A DNA stretch of 64,000 nt from contig JAITPR010000016.1 in the NCBI GenBank assembly GCA_031289315.1, forward strand, positions 1 to 64,000, read 5' to 3'. The stretch's first letter is position 1. The number at the start of each line of letters is the position of its first letter. The position numbers and the translations under genes were made by a program. Below the pieces are notes generated by a model. That model did not search any database, had not been told where the DNA came from, and was given only the letters and a program-made list of their open reading frames with translations. Positions 17,037-25,784 of the stretch are shown here, piece after piece. Origin of the DNA: Clostridiaceae bacterium (lineage in GTDB: Bacteria; Bacillota; Clostridia; Christensenellales; CAG-917).

Positions 17037-18248
17037 ATGGAAGAGTTGGAGAAGCTTGCATCGGAGGAAGCCGCGCTGAAAAAACGCGGTACGACAAAAA
17101 ACGAGGTCGCTAAGTTTATTAAGAAAATTTTTAAGCGGTATTTCATAGACGCTTTCGGCGGCATGGCGCAGGGCTTGTTCGTGACGCTTATTGCCGGTAC
17201 GATTTTAAAACAGATCGGCACCGAAATTTCTAAAGCCGGTACGCAAGCCGGACTTGCGGTAGGCAATACGTTTATAGCAATAGGAACGATTGCATCCGTA
17301 CTCATGGGCGCGGGCATAGGAGCGGGCATAGCCAAGGCACTAAAGGCAAGCAATCTCGTAATCTTTTCGGCTATCGTCGCCGGTATAGTGGGCGCGTTTT
17401 CACCGCAGTTTATCGCCGGAAATCAGACCCTAAGCGCAGCGAATTTCATGTACACCTCAATCGGTCCCGGAAACCCGATAGGCGCCTATGTCACGGCGTT
17501 AATTGCCGTTGAAGTCGGCATCTTTGTATCCGGTAAAACCAAATTGGATATTTTGGTGGTGCCGCTGGTTATGTTGCTTGCGTCGATTGCCGGCGCGTAT
17601 GCCGCGTGGCCGTTTATAAAATTTATAGACCTCATCGCAAAGGGTATAATCATTTTTACCGACATAACGCCGTTCTTCATGGGAATGCTGATAGCCGCCG
17701 TCATGGGCTTGCTGTTGACGCTTCCCACGTCCTCCGCGGCAATGTGGGTCGCGATTGCCGGCTCCGTCATGGTACCGAACGCTTTCGGTACTCCCGAATA
17801 CGCCACAATGGCGCTTGCGGGGGGCGCGGCGGTGGTAGGCTGCGCCGCTCATATGGTAGGCTTCGCGGTGGCTAGCTTCCGCGAAAATAAGTGGGGAGGG
17901 CTTGTGTCGCAAGGATTGGGTACCAGTATGCTGCAAATCCCCAACATCATGAAAAATCCGCGCATCCTGCTCCCTTCCGTAGCCGCAAGCATAGTGGTGG
18001 GTCCGCTTGCGACGACCGTCTTCAAACTCCGTTGCACACCGAGCGGGGGAGGTATGGGTACGTCCGGGCTTGTGGGCGTGTTCGGTGTAATCGACGAGTC
18101 AATGAAAGCGGGGCTTCCCGGTTGGCAAATCGGACTGGGCATAGCGCTCCTAATGTTCATAATTCCCGCGGCGGTCAGTCTCCTCGTCAGCGAACTTCTG
18201 CGCAAGGTTAATTGGATTAAAAAAGACGACCAACTTTTAAATCTATAA
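17037..18248 (+). CDS. PTS EIIC-like permease (PTS_EIIC_2 family)
   Basis: 403 aa, about ten hydrophobic segments, with glycine-rich IGTIASVLMGAGIGAGIAKAL and the C-terminal signature KLRCTPSGGGMGTSGLVGVFGVI typical of the PTS_EIIC_2 membrane domain. EIIA and EIIB domains are absent from this protein and from its neighbours, so it may act as a non-PTS transporter or regulator. Good ribosome site AAGGAG 8 bases before ATG. Cytosolic N-terminal helix of about 35 residues. It is the last chromosomal gene before the prophage-like element. Confidence 0.8.
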   Translation: MEELEKLASEEAALKKRGTTKNEVAKFIKKIFKRYFIDAFGGMAQGLFVTLIAGTILKQIGTEISKAGTQAGLAVGNTFIAIGTIASVLMGAGIGAGIAKALKASNLVIFSAIVAGIVGAFSPQFIAGNQTLSAANFMYTSIGPGNPIGAYVTALIAVEVGIFVSGKTKLDILVVPLVMLLASIAGAYAAWPFIKFIDLIAKGIIIFTDITPFFMGMLIAAVMGLLLTLPTSSAAMWVAIAGSVMVPNAFGTPEYATMALAGGAAVVGCAAHMVGFAVASFRENKWGGLVSQGLGTSMLQIPNIMKNPRILLPSVAASIVVGPLATTVFKLRCTPSGGGMGTSGLVGVFGVIDESMKAGLPGWQIGLGIALLMFIIPAAVSLLVSELLRKVNWIKKDDQLLNL

Positions 18249-18392
18249 ATACGGCGGTTAGGTGCGGATTGGCGTTAACAAGTGATAAGCGTCCTCGTGC
18301 GGGAGAGTTGGCGTTGTTTTCCGTAGCAATTATAAAAGGTGCAATATTATAGTTACATAAATGATGCCACGTTCGATGTCTTATCATGCGCT

Positions 18393-19052
18393 TTAAACGA
18401 TTTTTCCGCGCCGTATTTTCAGCTTTATTTCACGAACGACACCGATAATGTGGGCTTCGCCGTTTGCAAACATCTCCGGGGTGATGATATATGGTTGTGC
18501 TTCCGGATTGTCGCCTTGGAGCAGTATCGAACCGTCCGACTGCGGATAGTACCGTTTAAGAGTGGCGCTATCGCCGTCCATGCAAAACGCGACAACCTCA
18601 CCGCGCTCTGCGTAGTCTTGCCGGCGTACGACAACCAATGCGCCTTGCGGTATGGTCGGATGCATACTATTGCCCACTACGCGCAAGAAAAAGTGATTGC
18701 CGTCCTCATATTCCTCATCCGCCCAATCCCATTCCGAAACTCCGTCTATACATTGTCCTTGATCTGTGCAAATGGGTTTACCGCCGCGGATGTCACCCAT
18801 GATAGGCAATTTAATCGGTCGGGAAAGAGGGTGGACATTTGCCGGCATTCTCGAAGTGGGCATTTCGGATATTCCTAGTATATAGTCTGTGCTGACGCCG
18901 AAATATTCGGCTATTTTTCTTAAATTATCGTTATCAATATCGTAAGTGCCGTTTTCCCAGTAAGAATATGTGCTGATTGCGACATGTAAAAATTCCGCGA
19001 TATCTTTTTGGTACAATCCTTTTTGTTTACGTAAGGTTTTCAAATTATTCAT
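18393..19052 (-). CDS. CI-like repressor: XRE HTH plus S24 peptidase domain
   Basis: 219 aa. Residues 1-60 form a Cro/CI HTH (LRKQKGLYQKDIAEFLHVAISTYSYWE, ending VSTDYILGI). Residues about 120-205 are an S24/LexA-type self-cleavage domain with the catalytic serine in RVVGNSMHPTIPQGALVVV and the lysine in DGDSATLKRYYP. The repressor would be inactivated by RecA-stimulated autocleavage. Ribosome site AGAGG upstream of ATG. The divergent promoter with a palindromic operator at 19130-19158 is its likely target. It implies an SOS-type inducible switch even though other lysogeny genes are missing. Confidence 0.92.
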   Translation of the reverse strand: MNNLKTLRKQKGLYQKDIAEFLHVAISTYSYWENGTYDIDNDNLRKIAEYFGVSTDYILGISEMPTSRMPANVHPLSRPIKLPIMGDIRGGKPICTDQGQCIDGVSEWDWADEEYEDGNHFFLRVVGNSMHPTIPQGALVVVRRQDYAERGEVVAFCMDGDSATLKRYYPQSDGSILLQGDNPEAQPYIITPEMFANGEAHIIGVVREIKLKIRRGKIV

Positions 19053-19129
19053 AGATACCTCTTTTTCTACTTACTTGAATTAATAATAACACAATCTCAA
19101 AAAAAATCAAGGTTTTATGAAATTTTCGC

Positions 19130-19158
19130 TTGACATTTCAGGTTTATTCAAATAAACT
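19130..19158 (+). promoter_or_regulatory. Early rightward promoter with embedded operator
   Basis: -35 TTGACA (19130-19135), 17-bp spacer, -10 TAAACT (19153-19158). The palindrome GTTTATTCAAATAAAC (19142-19157) fills the spacer and -10, as expected for repressor control. Confidence 0.6.
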
Positions 19159-19212
19159 GTTATCACAATTTCATGTTAGTAGAAATTGAGCATTCTAGAG
19201 AGGTATAAAGAC

Positions 19213-19641
19213 ATGCAACGCAACAGAAAATACAACGAAGAAAATATAAACGCCAAAGCGTGTGAGCTTGCCATGTATAAGGAGCTTGCGCAAGTTGCGT
19301 CCGAATGCCGCGAACGGGCAAACGAATATAGGGAGAAATATACGGACTTACGCGCCGTTGACTACACGATGACAAAGGTTCAAGGCGGAGATGGCGCTGG
19401 CTTTGTAGACATGGTTATCAGATGGGTTGATTTGGAAGAAACCGCACATAAGGCAGAATACGAGGCGGAACAACTCTTGTGGAGCATAAAAGATAGGCTT
19501 GCTAAGCTTAATCATACTCAGGCGCGTATTTTGGAATATTATTATATAAAGGGGTACTCCGTAGTTCACATAGCGCGGATAATGGATTACAGCGAAGCGC
19601 GCATAAGGCAACTTAAATATGCCGGATTACAAAATTATTAA
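19213..19641 (+). CDS. ArpU-like phage late transcriptional regulator
   Basis: 142 aa from the ATG at 19213, which has GAGAGG 9 bases upstream; an in-frame TTG at 19186 is less likely. A mostly helical N-terminal half precedes a sigma-region-4-type HTH at the C-terminus: NHTQARILEYYYIKGYSVVHIARIMDYSEARIRQLKYAGL. This architecture is shared with ArpU and related phage late regulators that act on terminase-proximal promoters. It is the only early rightward gene between the repressor and the morphogenesis genes, so it is the probable activator of the packaging operon. Confidence 0.7.
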   Translation: MQRNRKYNEENINAKACELAMYKELAQVASECRERANEYREKYTDLRAVDYTMTKVQGGDGAGFVDMVIRWVDLEETAHKAEYEAEQLLWSIKDRLAKLNHTQARILEYYYIKGYSVVHIARIMDYSEARIRQLKYAGLQNY

Positions 19642-19950
19642 AGACTAGCGCTAATTATCCCTAAGAATTGTTAAGATGTTATTGTGGGATTGTGGACGAA
19701 GGGGGAATACTCCGTAACATAACGACGTACATACGCGAAATTGTAAACCTTCCACACAGAAGTGAAAATGTCCTATGCTTAAGTAGGGAGATTTAAAGAA
19801 AACGCATAATTGAAATTATCGAAAAGAAAAAGACGACGTTATGCTCGTTGTCGTTAACAAAAACAATTTTATTTTCCCCTCGTTTTTCAAGCGCAGACTA
19901 ATCCGGCGTTTGAGAGGCGAGGGGATTTTTTTAATGCTAAGGAGGTATAT
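19642..19950. other. Intergenic leader downstream of the ArpU-like gene
   Basis: About 310 bp without a gene. The first 50 bp (from TTAAAGACTAG at 19638) resemble 31532-31582, and the region ends in a terminator hairpin just before the metallopeptidase gene. Possibly the late promoter region; no clear -35/-10 pair is seen. Confidence 0.4.
19876..19932 (+). terminator. Intrinsic terminator upstream of the first metallopeptidase gene
   Basis: CCCCTCG pairs with CGAGGGG, with an inner CAAGCGC/GCGTTTG stem, and TTTTTTT follows. Only about 10 bases separate it from the ribosome site of the next gene, so that gene must rely on read-through, antitermination or processing. Confidence 0.7.
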
Positions 19951-20988
19951 ATGGCAGGATTGAGATGGCTTTTTGGAGAACTTAAAGGATACGGATACAC
20001 GGATACTAAAGATGCGGACGGGAAAACAAAGCCAATTGAGGAGCTAATAGAAATATTAAACGAATTCCGCAAGAAAAACGGCAAACTACCGGTCGGAGAG
20101 GAGTATGACGGCGAACAATCCTTTGACGTGGAAGGCGGTAAACCGGAGCAACGAAAAAGGATAGCGGGAGCATTGCGACTGTACGCTGAGAGGCGTCGCG
20201 GCAAAAATTCCAACATGTCGGATAACGACTTATCTTATGATAAAATAATTACAAAAAAAATAGAAAAAGTTTACGGGAAAAAATTAAGCGCGATGATTGC
20301 CGAAAAAGTTGCCAGTGCGTCGCCGGAAATAATCGCGCTTTGGTGTAAATACGCCGATAGAATAAAATTTTCGAGACTAAACCTCCCAAACGGTAAAGGA
20401 TTTTTCGACTCAAAACTGAAGACTATTTCTTTGTGCAAAGACTATGACGCAAGTCCCGTGGCAGAATTTGACAAAAAAAGCGTTCGGTTTGAAATACTAT
20501 TTCATGAAATAGGACATTTGTTTGATTTTAAAGCGAATGAAAGGCACGGGGGACTCGATTATAAATCGTTTTCGGAGGATTACGGCAATGGAAGTTTTGC
20601 GGACGCTTTAAGAGAGGAAACCGAAGAATATCTATATAAAACCCATTTTCACATGAAGATGTCCGCGGAGTGTTTTGAGCGACAAACCGGACATATACAA
20701 AAAGAAGTCTTATATGAAGATGTGTATAAATTTGTCAGCGACGAGCTTCGTCAAATGAATTTTCGCTCCGCTTGCGACATATCCGATATTTTAGAAAGTG
20801 TGACAATGCACGCAATACGGGGACCGGCGGGACATAAAGACGGATATTGGAAAGATCATGATATAGGTACCGAGGCGTTCGCATCTATGTTCAGCGCGTC
20901 AATAGTTAATCCCGAATCCCTTAAACAAATACAAGTATATTTTCCGAAAGCGTACGGAATATTTTGTGAAATGTTGCGGAGAATGTAA
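19951..20988 (+). CDS. Phage-borne HExxH zinc metallopeptidase (unknown family)
   Basis: 345 aa with a clear zincin motif in FHEIGHLFDF (His185, Glu186, His189). A likely third ligand is Glu308 in the segment GTEAFASMFSA, 119 residues on, a spacing seen in some phage- and toxin-associated zincins. The N-terminal 90 residues are charged (ELIEILNEFRKKNGKLPVGEEY) with no signal peptide, so it acts in the cytosol or inside the virion. Strong ribosome site AGGAGG. It stands alone between a terminator and the packaging genes with one small ORF behind it, where phages often keep cargo genes. Roles as effector, toxin or capsid-maturation enzyme are open. Confidence 0.7.
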   Translation: MAGLRWLFGELKGYGYTDTKDADGKTKPIEELIEILNEFRKKNGKLPVGEEYDGEQSFDVEGGKPEQRKRIAGALRLYAERRRGKNSNMSDNDLSYDKIITKKIEKVYGKKLSAMIAEKVASASPEIIALWCKYADRIKFSRLNLPNGKGFFDSKLKTISLCKDYDASPVAEFDKKSVRFEILFHEIGHLFDFKANERHGGLDYKSFSEDYGNGSFADALREETEEYLYKTHFHMKMSAECFERQTGHIQKEVLYEDVYKFVSDELRQMNFRSACDISDILESVTMHAIRGPAGHKDGYWKDHDIGTEAFASMFSASIVNPESLKQIQVYFPKAYGIFCEMLRRM

Positions 20989-21115
20989 GACGTAAAATGC
21001 GGCTTGTAGAAAAAGAGCGGCAAATGCAAAAATACTGAACAAGCCGGTCAAAATAAAACAAAAAAATAAACAAATAAAAACAAGCCGGTAAGAAACGGTA
21101 AAATAGGAGATAATG

Positions 21116-21409
21116 ATGAAACTTTTAAAGAAAGACAAGCGCAATAGGGTATTTGAGGCGGACGTGACGAAAGAGGAATATGACGAACTTATAAGAGACT
21201 GTTATAATAATCGCGAACTGAGTTTATGGGTAGACCAATATGACTATTACTTCGGGCGTGTTCCTACGCTTTGGTCATGGACAGGATTTTCCGAAGGACA
21301 CACAACGGAGAAGTCGGCCATTGAGGATATAAAGCTGAGGATAAAGGAAAACAGACCGTATAAAGTTAGGTACTGTAAGCACGTTTATGACGGTGGAGAT
21401 GTTTATTGA
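21116..21409 (+). CDS. Small hypothetical protein behind metallopeptidase 1
   Basis: 97 aa from the second of two adjacent ATGs (21113, 21116); GGAG lies 6 bases before 21116. Charged, rich in Tyr/Trp (LWVDQYDYYFGRVPTLWSWTG), no membrane segment. No family recognised. The pairing of a cytosolic zincin with a small downstream ORF repeats at 30.1-31.3 kb with unrelated sequences, so an immunity or inhibitor role can be considered, but nothing in the protein itself shows it. Confidence 0.6.
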   Translation: MKLLKKDKRNRVFEADVTKEEYDELIRDCYNNRELSLWVDQYDYYFGRVPTLWSWTGFSEGHTTEKSAIEDIKLRIKENRPYKVRYCKHVYDGGDVY

Positions 21410-21549
21410 TTTTTAGCAGTTAAACATTCTAATCGGTATAATAATCATATTTAGGCGGACGGTGACGGTATGCGGTAGCGTTTTTTGTCGCGGGAAGGAC
21501 CGATTTAATGCATATAAATAACTAAAATAAATAGGATGGTGCGGCATGA

Positions 21550-22023
21550 GTGGAAAAAAGAAAAAAATATAATCAGGAGGAACTTAAACGTCAGTTTGTA
21601 GTTGGCGGTTATAAGACTCTTAAGGAATTTGCGGACAAGGAAGGAATACCGTACTCAACTCTGCGTAAATTTGCCGTCGGTTGGGTAAAGGTCAAGAATT
21701 GTAATGCGGCGGCGACTGTTATGGGTGGGGAGCCGTTAGATTTTAACGAACAGGAAGCGCCAGTGCGGCAAACTGCGGCGGCAAGTCTAAACGAGCGGGT
21801 TTTAGGGGTGACGGGACTTATTATTTCCGCGCTTGAAAAGCTAGACGCGCCGGCGTTGCTGGAGCTATTGCTTGAGTACCCAAGACAATTTTTAGCCTAT
21901 GTGAAAGCATTGGAGGCTTCTCAAAAGTTACATCGGACGGCGGAGGGCTTGGACACTAAAGAAAAGCAAGGCGCGAGTGCAGAGGAAGTGACGATAATAG
22001 ACGACATAGGGGGCGATGAATGA
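21550..22023 (+). CDS. Terminase small subunit-like protein
   Basis: 157 aa starting at GTG. It has an N-terminal HTH (YKTLKEFADKEGIPYSTLRKFAVGW) of the kind that binds packaging sites, then a helical region and an acidic tail. Its TGA overlaps the ATG of the large terminase, the classic TerS-TerL arrangement. The family call rests on position, size and HTH. A competing short frame from ATG 21546 ends after 8 codons. Confidence 0.7.
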   Translation: MEKRKKYNQEELKRQFVVGGYKTLKEFADKEGIPYSTLRKFAVGWVKVKNCNAAATVMGGEPLDFNEQEAPVRQTAAASLNERVLGVTGLIISALEKLDAPALLELLLEYPRQFLAYVKALEASQKLHRTAEGLDTKEKQGASAEEVTIIDDIGGDE

Positions 22024-23399
22024 TGAAAATACACTTGACAGACCTCATTGATAGGCAGTTCTACGAAGTTCATAAGGCGGCGAAAAGCGGAAACGCGGAA
22101 ATATTTTTAAGGGGAGGGCGTGGTTCTTGCAAGTCGTCATTTGCGGCGTTTGAAATAATATTGCGTTTAATCGGGGACGGCACAGCGGGCGGAGTAATTT
22201 TAAGACAGTTTCAAAACACCGTTGAAAACAGTGTATTCGCTCAATTGAGATGGGCGACGGACAAGGCGGGTATAAGCGGCAGATTTAAATTTTTAAAATC
22301 TCCGTATAAAGCGGTATATCTTCCTACGGGACAGACGCTTTTCTTTTGCGGTGCGGACAAACCGGAAAGCTTACGTTCGCTTGTGCCACCCGCCGGTACG
22401 CGTAATAAAATTTTATGGTTTGAGGAAGCGGTACAGTTTAAGGGTGCCGCCGCCGTAAGGGATATAAAACAGTCCGTAATACGCGGTACCGACCAAGCAC
22501 TTGTGCTTTATTCGTACAATCCGCCACGGCGTACGGCTCACTGGATAAACGCTTTTGAAACATCTAAAGCTTCCTCTGTACGTCATACGAGCTGCTATTT
22601 AAATGTCGGTAAGCCAGAATGGTTGGGAAGGTCGTTTTTGACAGAAGCCGATTCTTTAAAAACAATCAATCCGCGTGCCTATGCTCACGAATATTTAGGC
22701 GAACCGGTCGATAACGATGACCTAGTATTTAACAATTTTGAGAGGAAAACGCACGTTATAGATGCGCTTAACTTCGGCGAAGTTGTGCTGCGGACGGTAA
22801 TAAGTGTCGACCCCGCCGTAGAAAGAGACTGTACGGCAGCAGTTCCTATACACATTACTAACTTGGGACGCGCCGTGGTAGGAAAGGTTTTTTATTATGA
22901 ACCAACGGCACCGGGTTGTTCGCCTTTGGCTCCGTCTGCGCAAGTGAGTTTGATTAAAAAATGGTTGGACGGACTGAGTGGCAAATGGGAATTTGATACG
23001 GAGCGTTCCGTAATGGTTTTCGACCAAAGCGGTTTGGGTGCCGCGGTGCGTCGGGAATGGGAATACCAAACGGGAATTCCCGCGATAGAATTGCTCAAAG
23101 AGAGGGTAATAGACAGTATTTTGGGCTTGAAGGATTTATTTGATGCGGGCGCTTTGTATATTTTAGACGACGATGAGAACCGTTGTCCTCTCACGGGGCG
23201 CATACGTGACGTAAATCCTCTCATATACGAGCTTGAACATTTGGTTTGGGCAAGCGAAAACGATGCAAACAATAAGGACGGTATTATACCGGAGGGACAA
23301 AAACAAGACGCGACGGACGCGCTGAGATACGGAGCAAAGTATTTCCGCGACCCGCAATTATTAAGACAATTCAGTGAGGCGACAAGATTAAAAAGATGA
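22020..23399 (+). CDS. terL: Terminase large subunit
   Basis: 459 aa packaging ATPase/nuclease, PBSX/XtmB-like. Walker A-type IFLRGGRGSCKSSFAA (28-43), Walker B-type NKILWFEEAV, and an RNase H-like nuclease with the acidic residues ISVDPAVERDC, MVFDQSGLG and DATDALRYG near the end. It drives DNA into procapsids and cuts concatemers. The start codon overlaps the terS stop (ATGATGA). Both ATPase and nuclease residues look intact, so packaging could still be functional. Confidence 0.93.
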   Translation: MMKIHLTDLIDRQFYEVHKAAKSGNAEIFLRGGRGSCKSSFAAFEIILRLIGDGTAGGVILRQFQNTVENSVFAQLRWATDKAGISGRFKFLKSPYKAVYLPTGQTLFFCGADKPESLRSLVPPAGTRNKILWFEEAVQFKGAAAVRDIKQSVIRGTDQALVLYSYNPPRRTAHWINAFETSKASSVRHTSCYLNVGKPEWLGRSFLTEADSLKTINPRAYAHEYLGEPVDNDDLVFNNFERKTHVIDALNFGEVVLRTVISVDPAVERDCTAAVPIHITNLGRAVVGKVFYYEPTAPGCSPLAPSAQVSLIKKWLDGLSGKWEFDTERSVMVFDQSGLGAAVRREWEYQTGIPAIELLKERVIDSILGLKDLFDAGALYILDDDENRCPLTGRIRDVNPLIYELEHLVWASENDANNKDGIIPEGQKQDATDALRYGAKYFRDPQLLRQFSEATRLKR

Positions 23400-25045
23400 A
23401 TAATTTTGAAAATACAATAGAAGATGCTTACGATCAACCGTCGTTTAAGTTTGATTTTATATATCAAAACATGCCGAGCGTGGACTTTGCGTACATGCGG
23501 CATATCAACGGAACCTTGCGTTCGGCTTACGAGCTTAAACGCACGTGGTTACTTGCGGCGAACGGCTATGTCCCGGAGTGGCATTCGAGTTACATACCGA
23601 CAAAGCTTGCAAATTCCGCAATATCGCAGATTAACCGCAAGATATTCAGCGGTGGTTTGCTTGCAGCTAAGAATACTGCGGACGGCGACGCGGATAAACT
23701 GGCGTGGTTGCGTAACGAATTTTTGGAAAACATATGCCCTGACTTTTCGGATAAGATGAGGCGGTTGTCATGGTTCGCTTTGGCGAGCGGCGCAGCGGCG
23801 CTTGCGGTAAACATCGGGCAGGACGGAAACATAATGCTTGATGCGGTGCGCGAGGACAAGTATTTTCCGATTTTCGTCAATGGAAAGCTTAAGGGAATAC
23901 GCATGTTTAAACAAGTCTACGGCGACGTGAGTGACAAAAGCGAAAATACGGCGTATTTTCTGGAAGATTATCGTTATTTTGACGCAAATGGAAAGGCTTA
24001 TTCAAAGCTTCGTGTTTTTGGAAGCCGTACCGTTATTAGCGGTTATGCGGAACCGGGTGGAGAGGATTTGCAATACCGCGACTTACCGGAGACCGTCGCC
24101 GCAATGTTAGGAAGTGAGCTAGGGCGGCGGTTGGGAAAGAGCGTCGCCATTCCGTTTGGCGGCGGATGTGATTTGGGCGTGCGGATTTTAAACAATACGG
24201 AATTTTCCTCCTACTACGACATAAGCGGCTACGGCGACAGCATAATAGCACCGGTTTTGGAGTTATTGTTTGAATACGATAAACTGTTTACCACCATGTC
24301 CAACGACATAGCTTTGGGGCGCGGAATGGTACTTATTCCCGACGGAATGTCTTCCATGGGCATGGGGACAAAAAAAGGCGGCTATCTAAGCGACGAGACG
24401 GGTGACGCTGGCGGCAAATATCAACGTCCGTGGAACATGTTTCTGAATTCGAAAATATTTAAAAAATGGCGAAGCCTTCGTCCGGAGGAGCAAAAACCGG
24501 ACAGCATACAATTCGCTATGCGGATAGAGGAGCATAAGTCCGGTTTGCGTGAGCTAAGAAGCGAGATATATAACGGCATGGGTGTAAATCCGGCGGCGAT
24601 AGACCCGAGTTTAGACGACAGAACGGCGGCTAAGACGGCAACGCAAGTTATGGCGGAGGAGCAAAATTTATTGACGTTTATAGAGGCGAAAAGAGAAAAA
24701 ATTGCGCGGGTCGCGAACTGGGTCATTGATATAGTATTGGAATTTTATTTTAAAATGAAGACGAATGACATATATGTAAAGTTTTCTAATTCCGGCATAG
24801 CGAATAAGCTTTTTTTGTCTCAAATGGCTGTACAAGAATATAAAAGCGGGATAAGGTCGCGGAAGAAGGCGGTAGAGATGATAAATTCCGACAGCGCGCA
24901 GACGGCAATTGACGAGGAAATAGAACAGATAATAAAGGAAAATCAAGAAAAAAATCAAGAACAAAATAGCCGGAAACAAAGCGGAGATACCGACAACGAG
25001 AATTTGGACAATTCAAATAATTTTGCGGGAGGAGAAGAGCCATGA
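23396..25045 (+). CDS. Phage portal protein
   Basis: 549 aa, directly after TerL with overlapping start (ATGA). SPP1/PBSX-type portal features: YIPTKLANSAISQINRKIF near residue 65, a central beta-rich part, then GMGVNPAAIDPSLDDRTAAKTATQVMAEEQNLLTFIEAKR, the typical clip/stem helix region. A Gln/Asn/Glu-rich tail closes it. It would form the dodecameric ring at one capsid vertex. No frameshift is seen. Confidence 0.9.
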   Translation: MNNFENTIEDAYDQPSFKFDFIYQNMPSVDFAYMRHINGTLRSAYELKRTWLLAANGYVPEWHSSYIPTKLANSAISQINRKIFSGGLLAAKNTADGDADKLAWLRNEFLENICPDFSDKMRRLSWFALASGAAALAVNIGQDGNIMLDAVREDKYFPIFVNGKLKGIRMFKQVYGDVSDKSENTAYFLEDYRYFDANGKAYSKLRVFGSRTVISGYAEPGGEDLQYRDLPETVAAMLGSELGRRLGKSVAIPFGGGCDLGVRILNNTEFSSYYDISGYGDSIIAPVLELLFEYDKLFTTMSNDIALGRGMVLIPDGMSSMGMGTKKGGYLSDETGDAGGKYQRPWNMFLNSKIFKKWRSLRPEEQKPDSIQFAMRIEEHKSGLRELRSEIYNGMGVNPAAIDPSLDDRTAAKTATQVMAEEQNLLTFIEAKREKIARVANWVIDIVLEFYFKMKTNDIYVKFSNSGIANKLFLSQMAVQEYKSGIRSRKKAVEMINSDSAQTAIDEEIEQIIKENQEKNQEQNSRKQSGDTDNENLDNSNNFAGGEEP

Positions 25046-25155
25046 AGAATGGACTGAAAATTCAAGCGACGAATAATCCACCGCCTATCGGCGACGGTCG
25101 ATTTGAGAAGTTGCCTAAAGTGCGTGCGGAGCCTAAAAGCGCGTGTGGAAATTGA
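25042..25155 (+). CDS. Small ORF overlapping the portal stop
   Basis: A 37-aa frame from the ATG that overlaps the portal TGA; GGAGGAGAAGAGCC precedes it. The peptide is Pro/Lys-rich and soluble. It could be a real small virion protein or the remnant of a truncated gene, since portal genes are usually followed by a larger capsid-assembly gene. Confidence 0.35.
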   Translation: MKNGLKIQATNNPPPIGDGRFEKLPKVRAEPKSACGN

Positions 25156-25270
25156 AAAAACAAAGAGCAATGACCGGTAATAAACAGACGGAAGGTGCGG
25201 AAACGGCAAAACGCAAATACGTATGTCAATAATTTTCGGTATCGGTTCAAAAAAACACAAGGAGATTAAC

Positions 25271-25762
25271 ATGGCTGAAAACGAAAAAAAAGAGCCCCAA
25301 AAAGGACTCACAACAAAAAAAACTACCGTTAAAGAAATACTCGCGGCAATAGACGCGTTGACACCGAATGAAACGGATGAGCTTCTAGATGTCTTATCGG
25401 AGGAGTATTTGGAAGACGGGGAGCCCGCCGACGAAACAAGCGACGGTACCGAGATGTCGGGAAATAAGGAAAATGGGGCGGTTAAGAAAAAAGGCGCGCC
25501 TTCTAACGGCGATAAGGAAATGAAAAGCGCGTACAAAAAGAGTGCGGACGGCGCGAAAACCGGAGACCAAAGCGCACTTGCCAATGACGCCGTTTCAAAA
25601 GCCGAACAAATATCCGCGCTTGAGGCGCGTATAGCGGCTTTGGAGGAGGCTTTGAGAGTCGCCGGAGAAGAACCGTTGGGACTGCAAACGGAAGGGCAAG
25701 TCGGTAGATTTAAGGGCGAAAGCCGCGAAACCGGCAGCAAGCCGTGGAATAAAAATAAATAA
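25271..25762 (+). CDS. Scaffold-like protein
   Basis: 163 aa from the ATG at 25271 with AAGGAG 7 bases upstream; the upstream in-frame ATG at 25223 has none. Very charged, Lys/Glu-rich, with a C-terminal coiled coil (AEQISALEARIAALEEALRVAG) and basic end GSKPWNKNK. Length, composition and position between portal and capsid fit a scaffolding protein that guides capsid assembly through its basic C-terminus. No protease is seen nearby. Confidence 0.7.
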   Translation: MAENEKKEPQKGLTTKKTTVKEILAAIDALTPNETDELLDVLSEEYLEDGEPADETSDGTEMSGNKENGAVKKKGAPSNGDKEMKSAYKKSADGAKTGDQSALANDAVSKAEQISALEARIAALEEALRVAGEEPLGLQTEGQVGRFKGESRETGSKPWNKNK

Positions 25763-25784
25763 TAAAAAAAGGAGATTAATTTAA

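Noticed and set aside
18339-18878. 179-codon plus-strand frame
   Set aside because: Antisense to the CI/S24 repressor, which has clear domains and a ribosome site.
24955-25740. 261-codon minus-strand frame
   Set aside because: Ser/Phe-rich shadow of the portal and scaffold genes.
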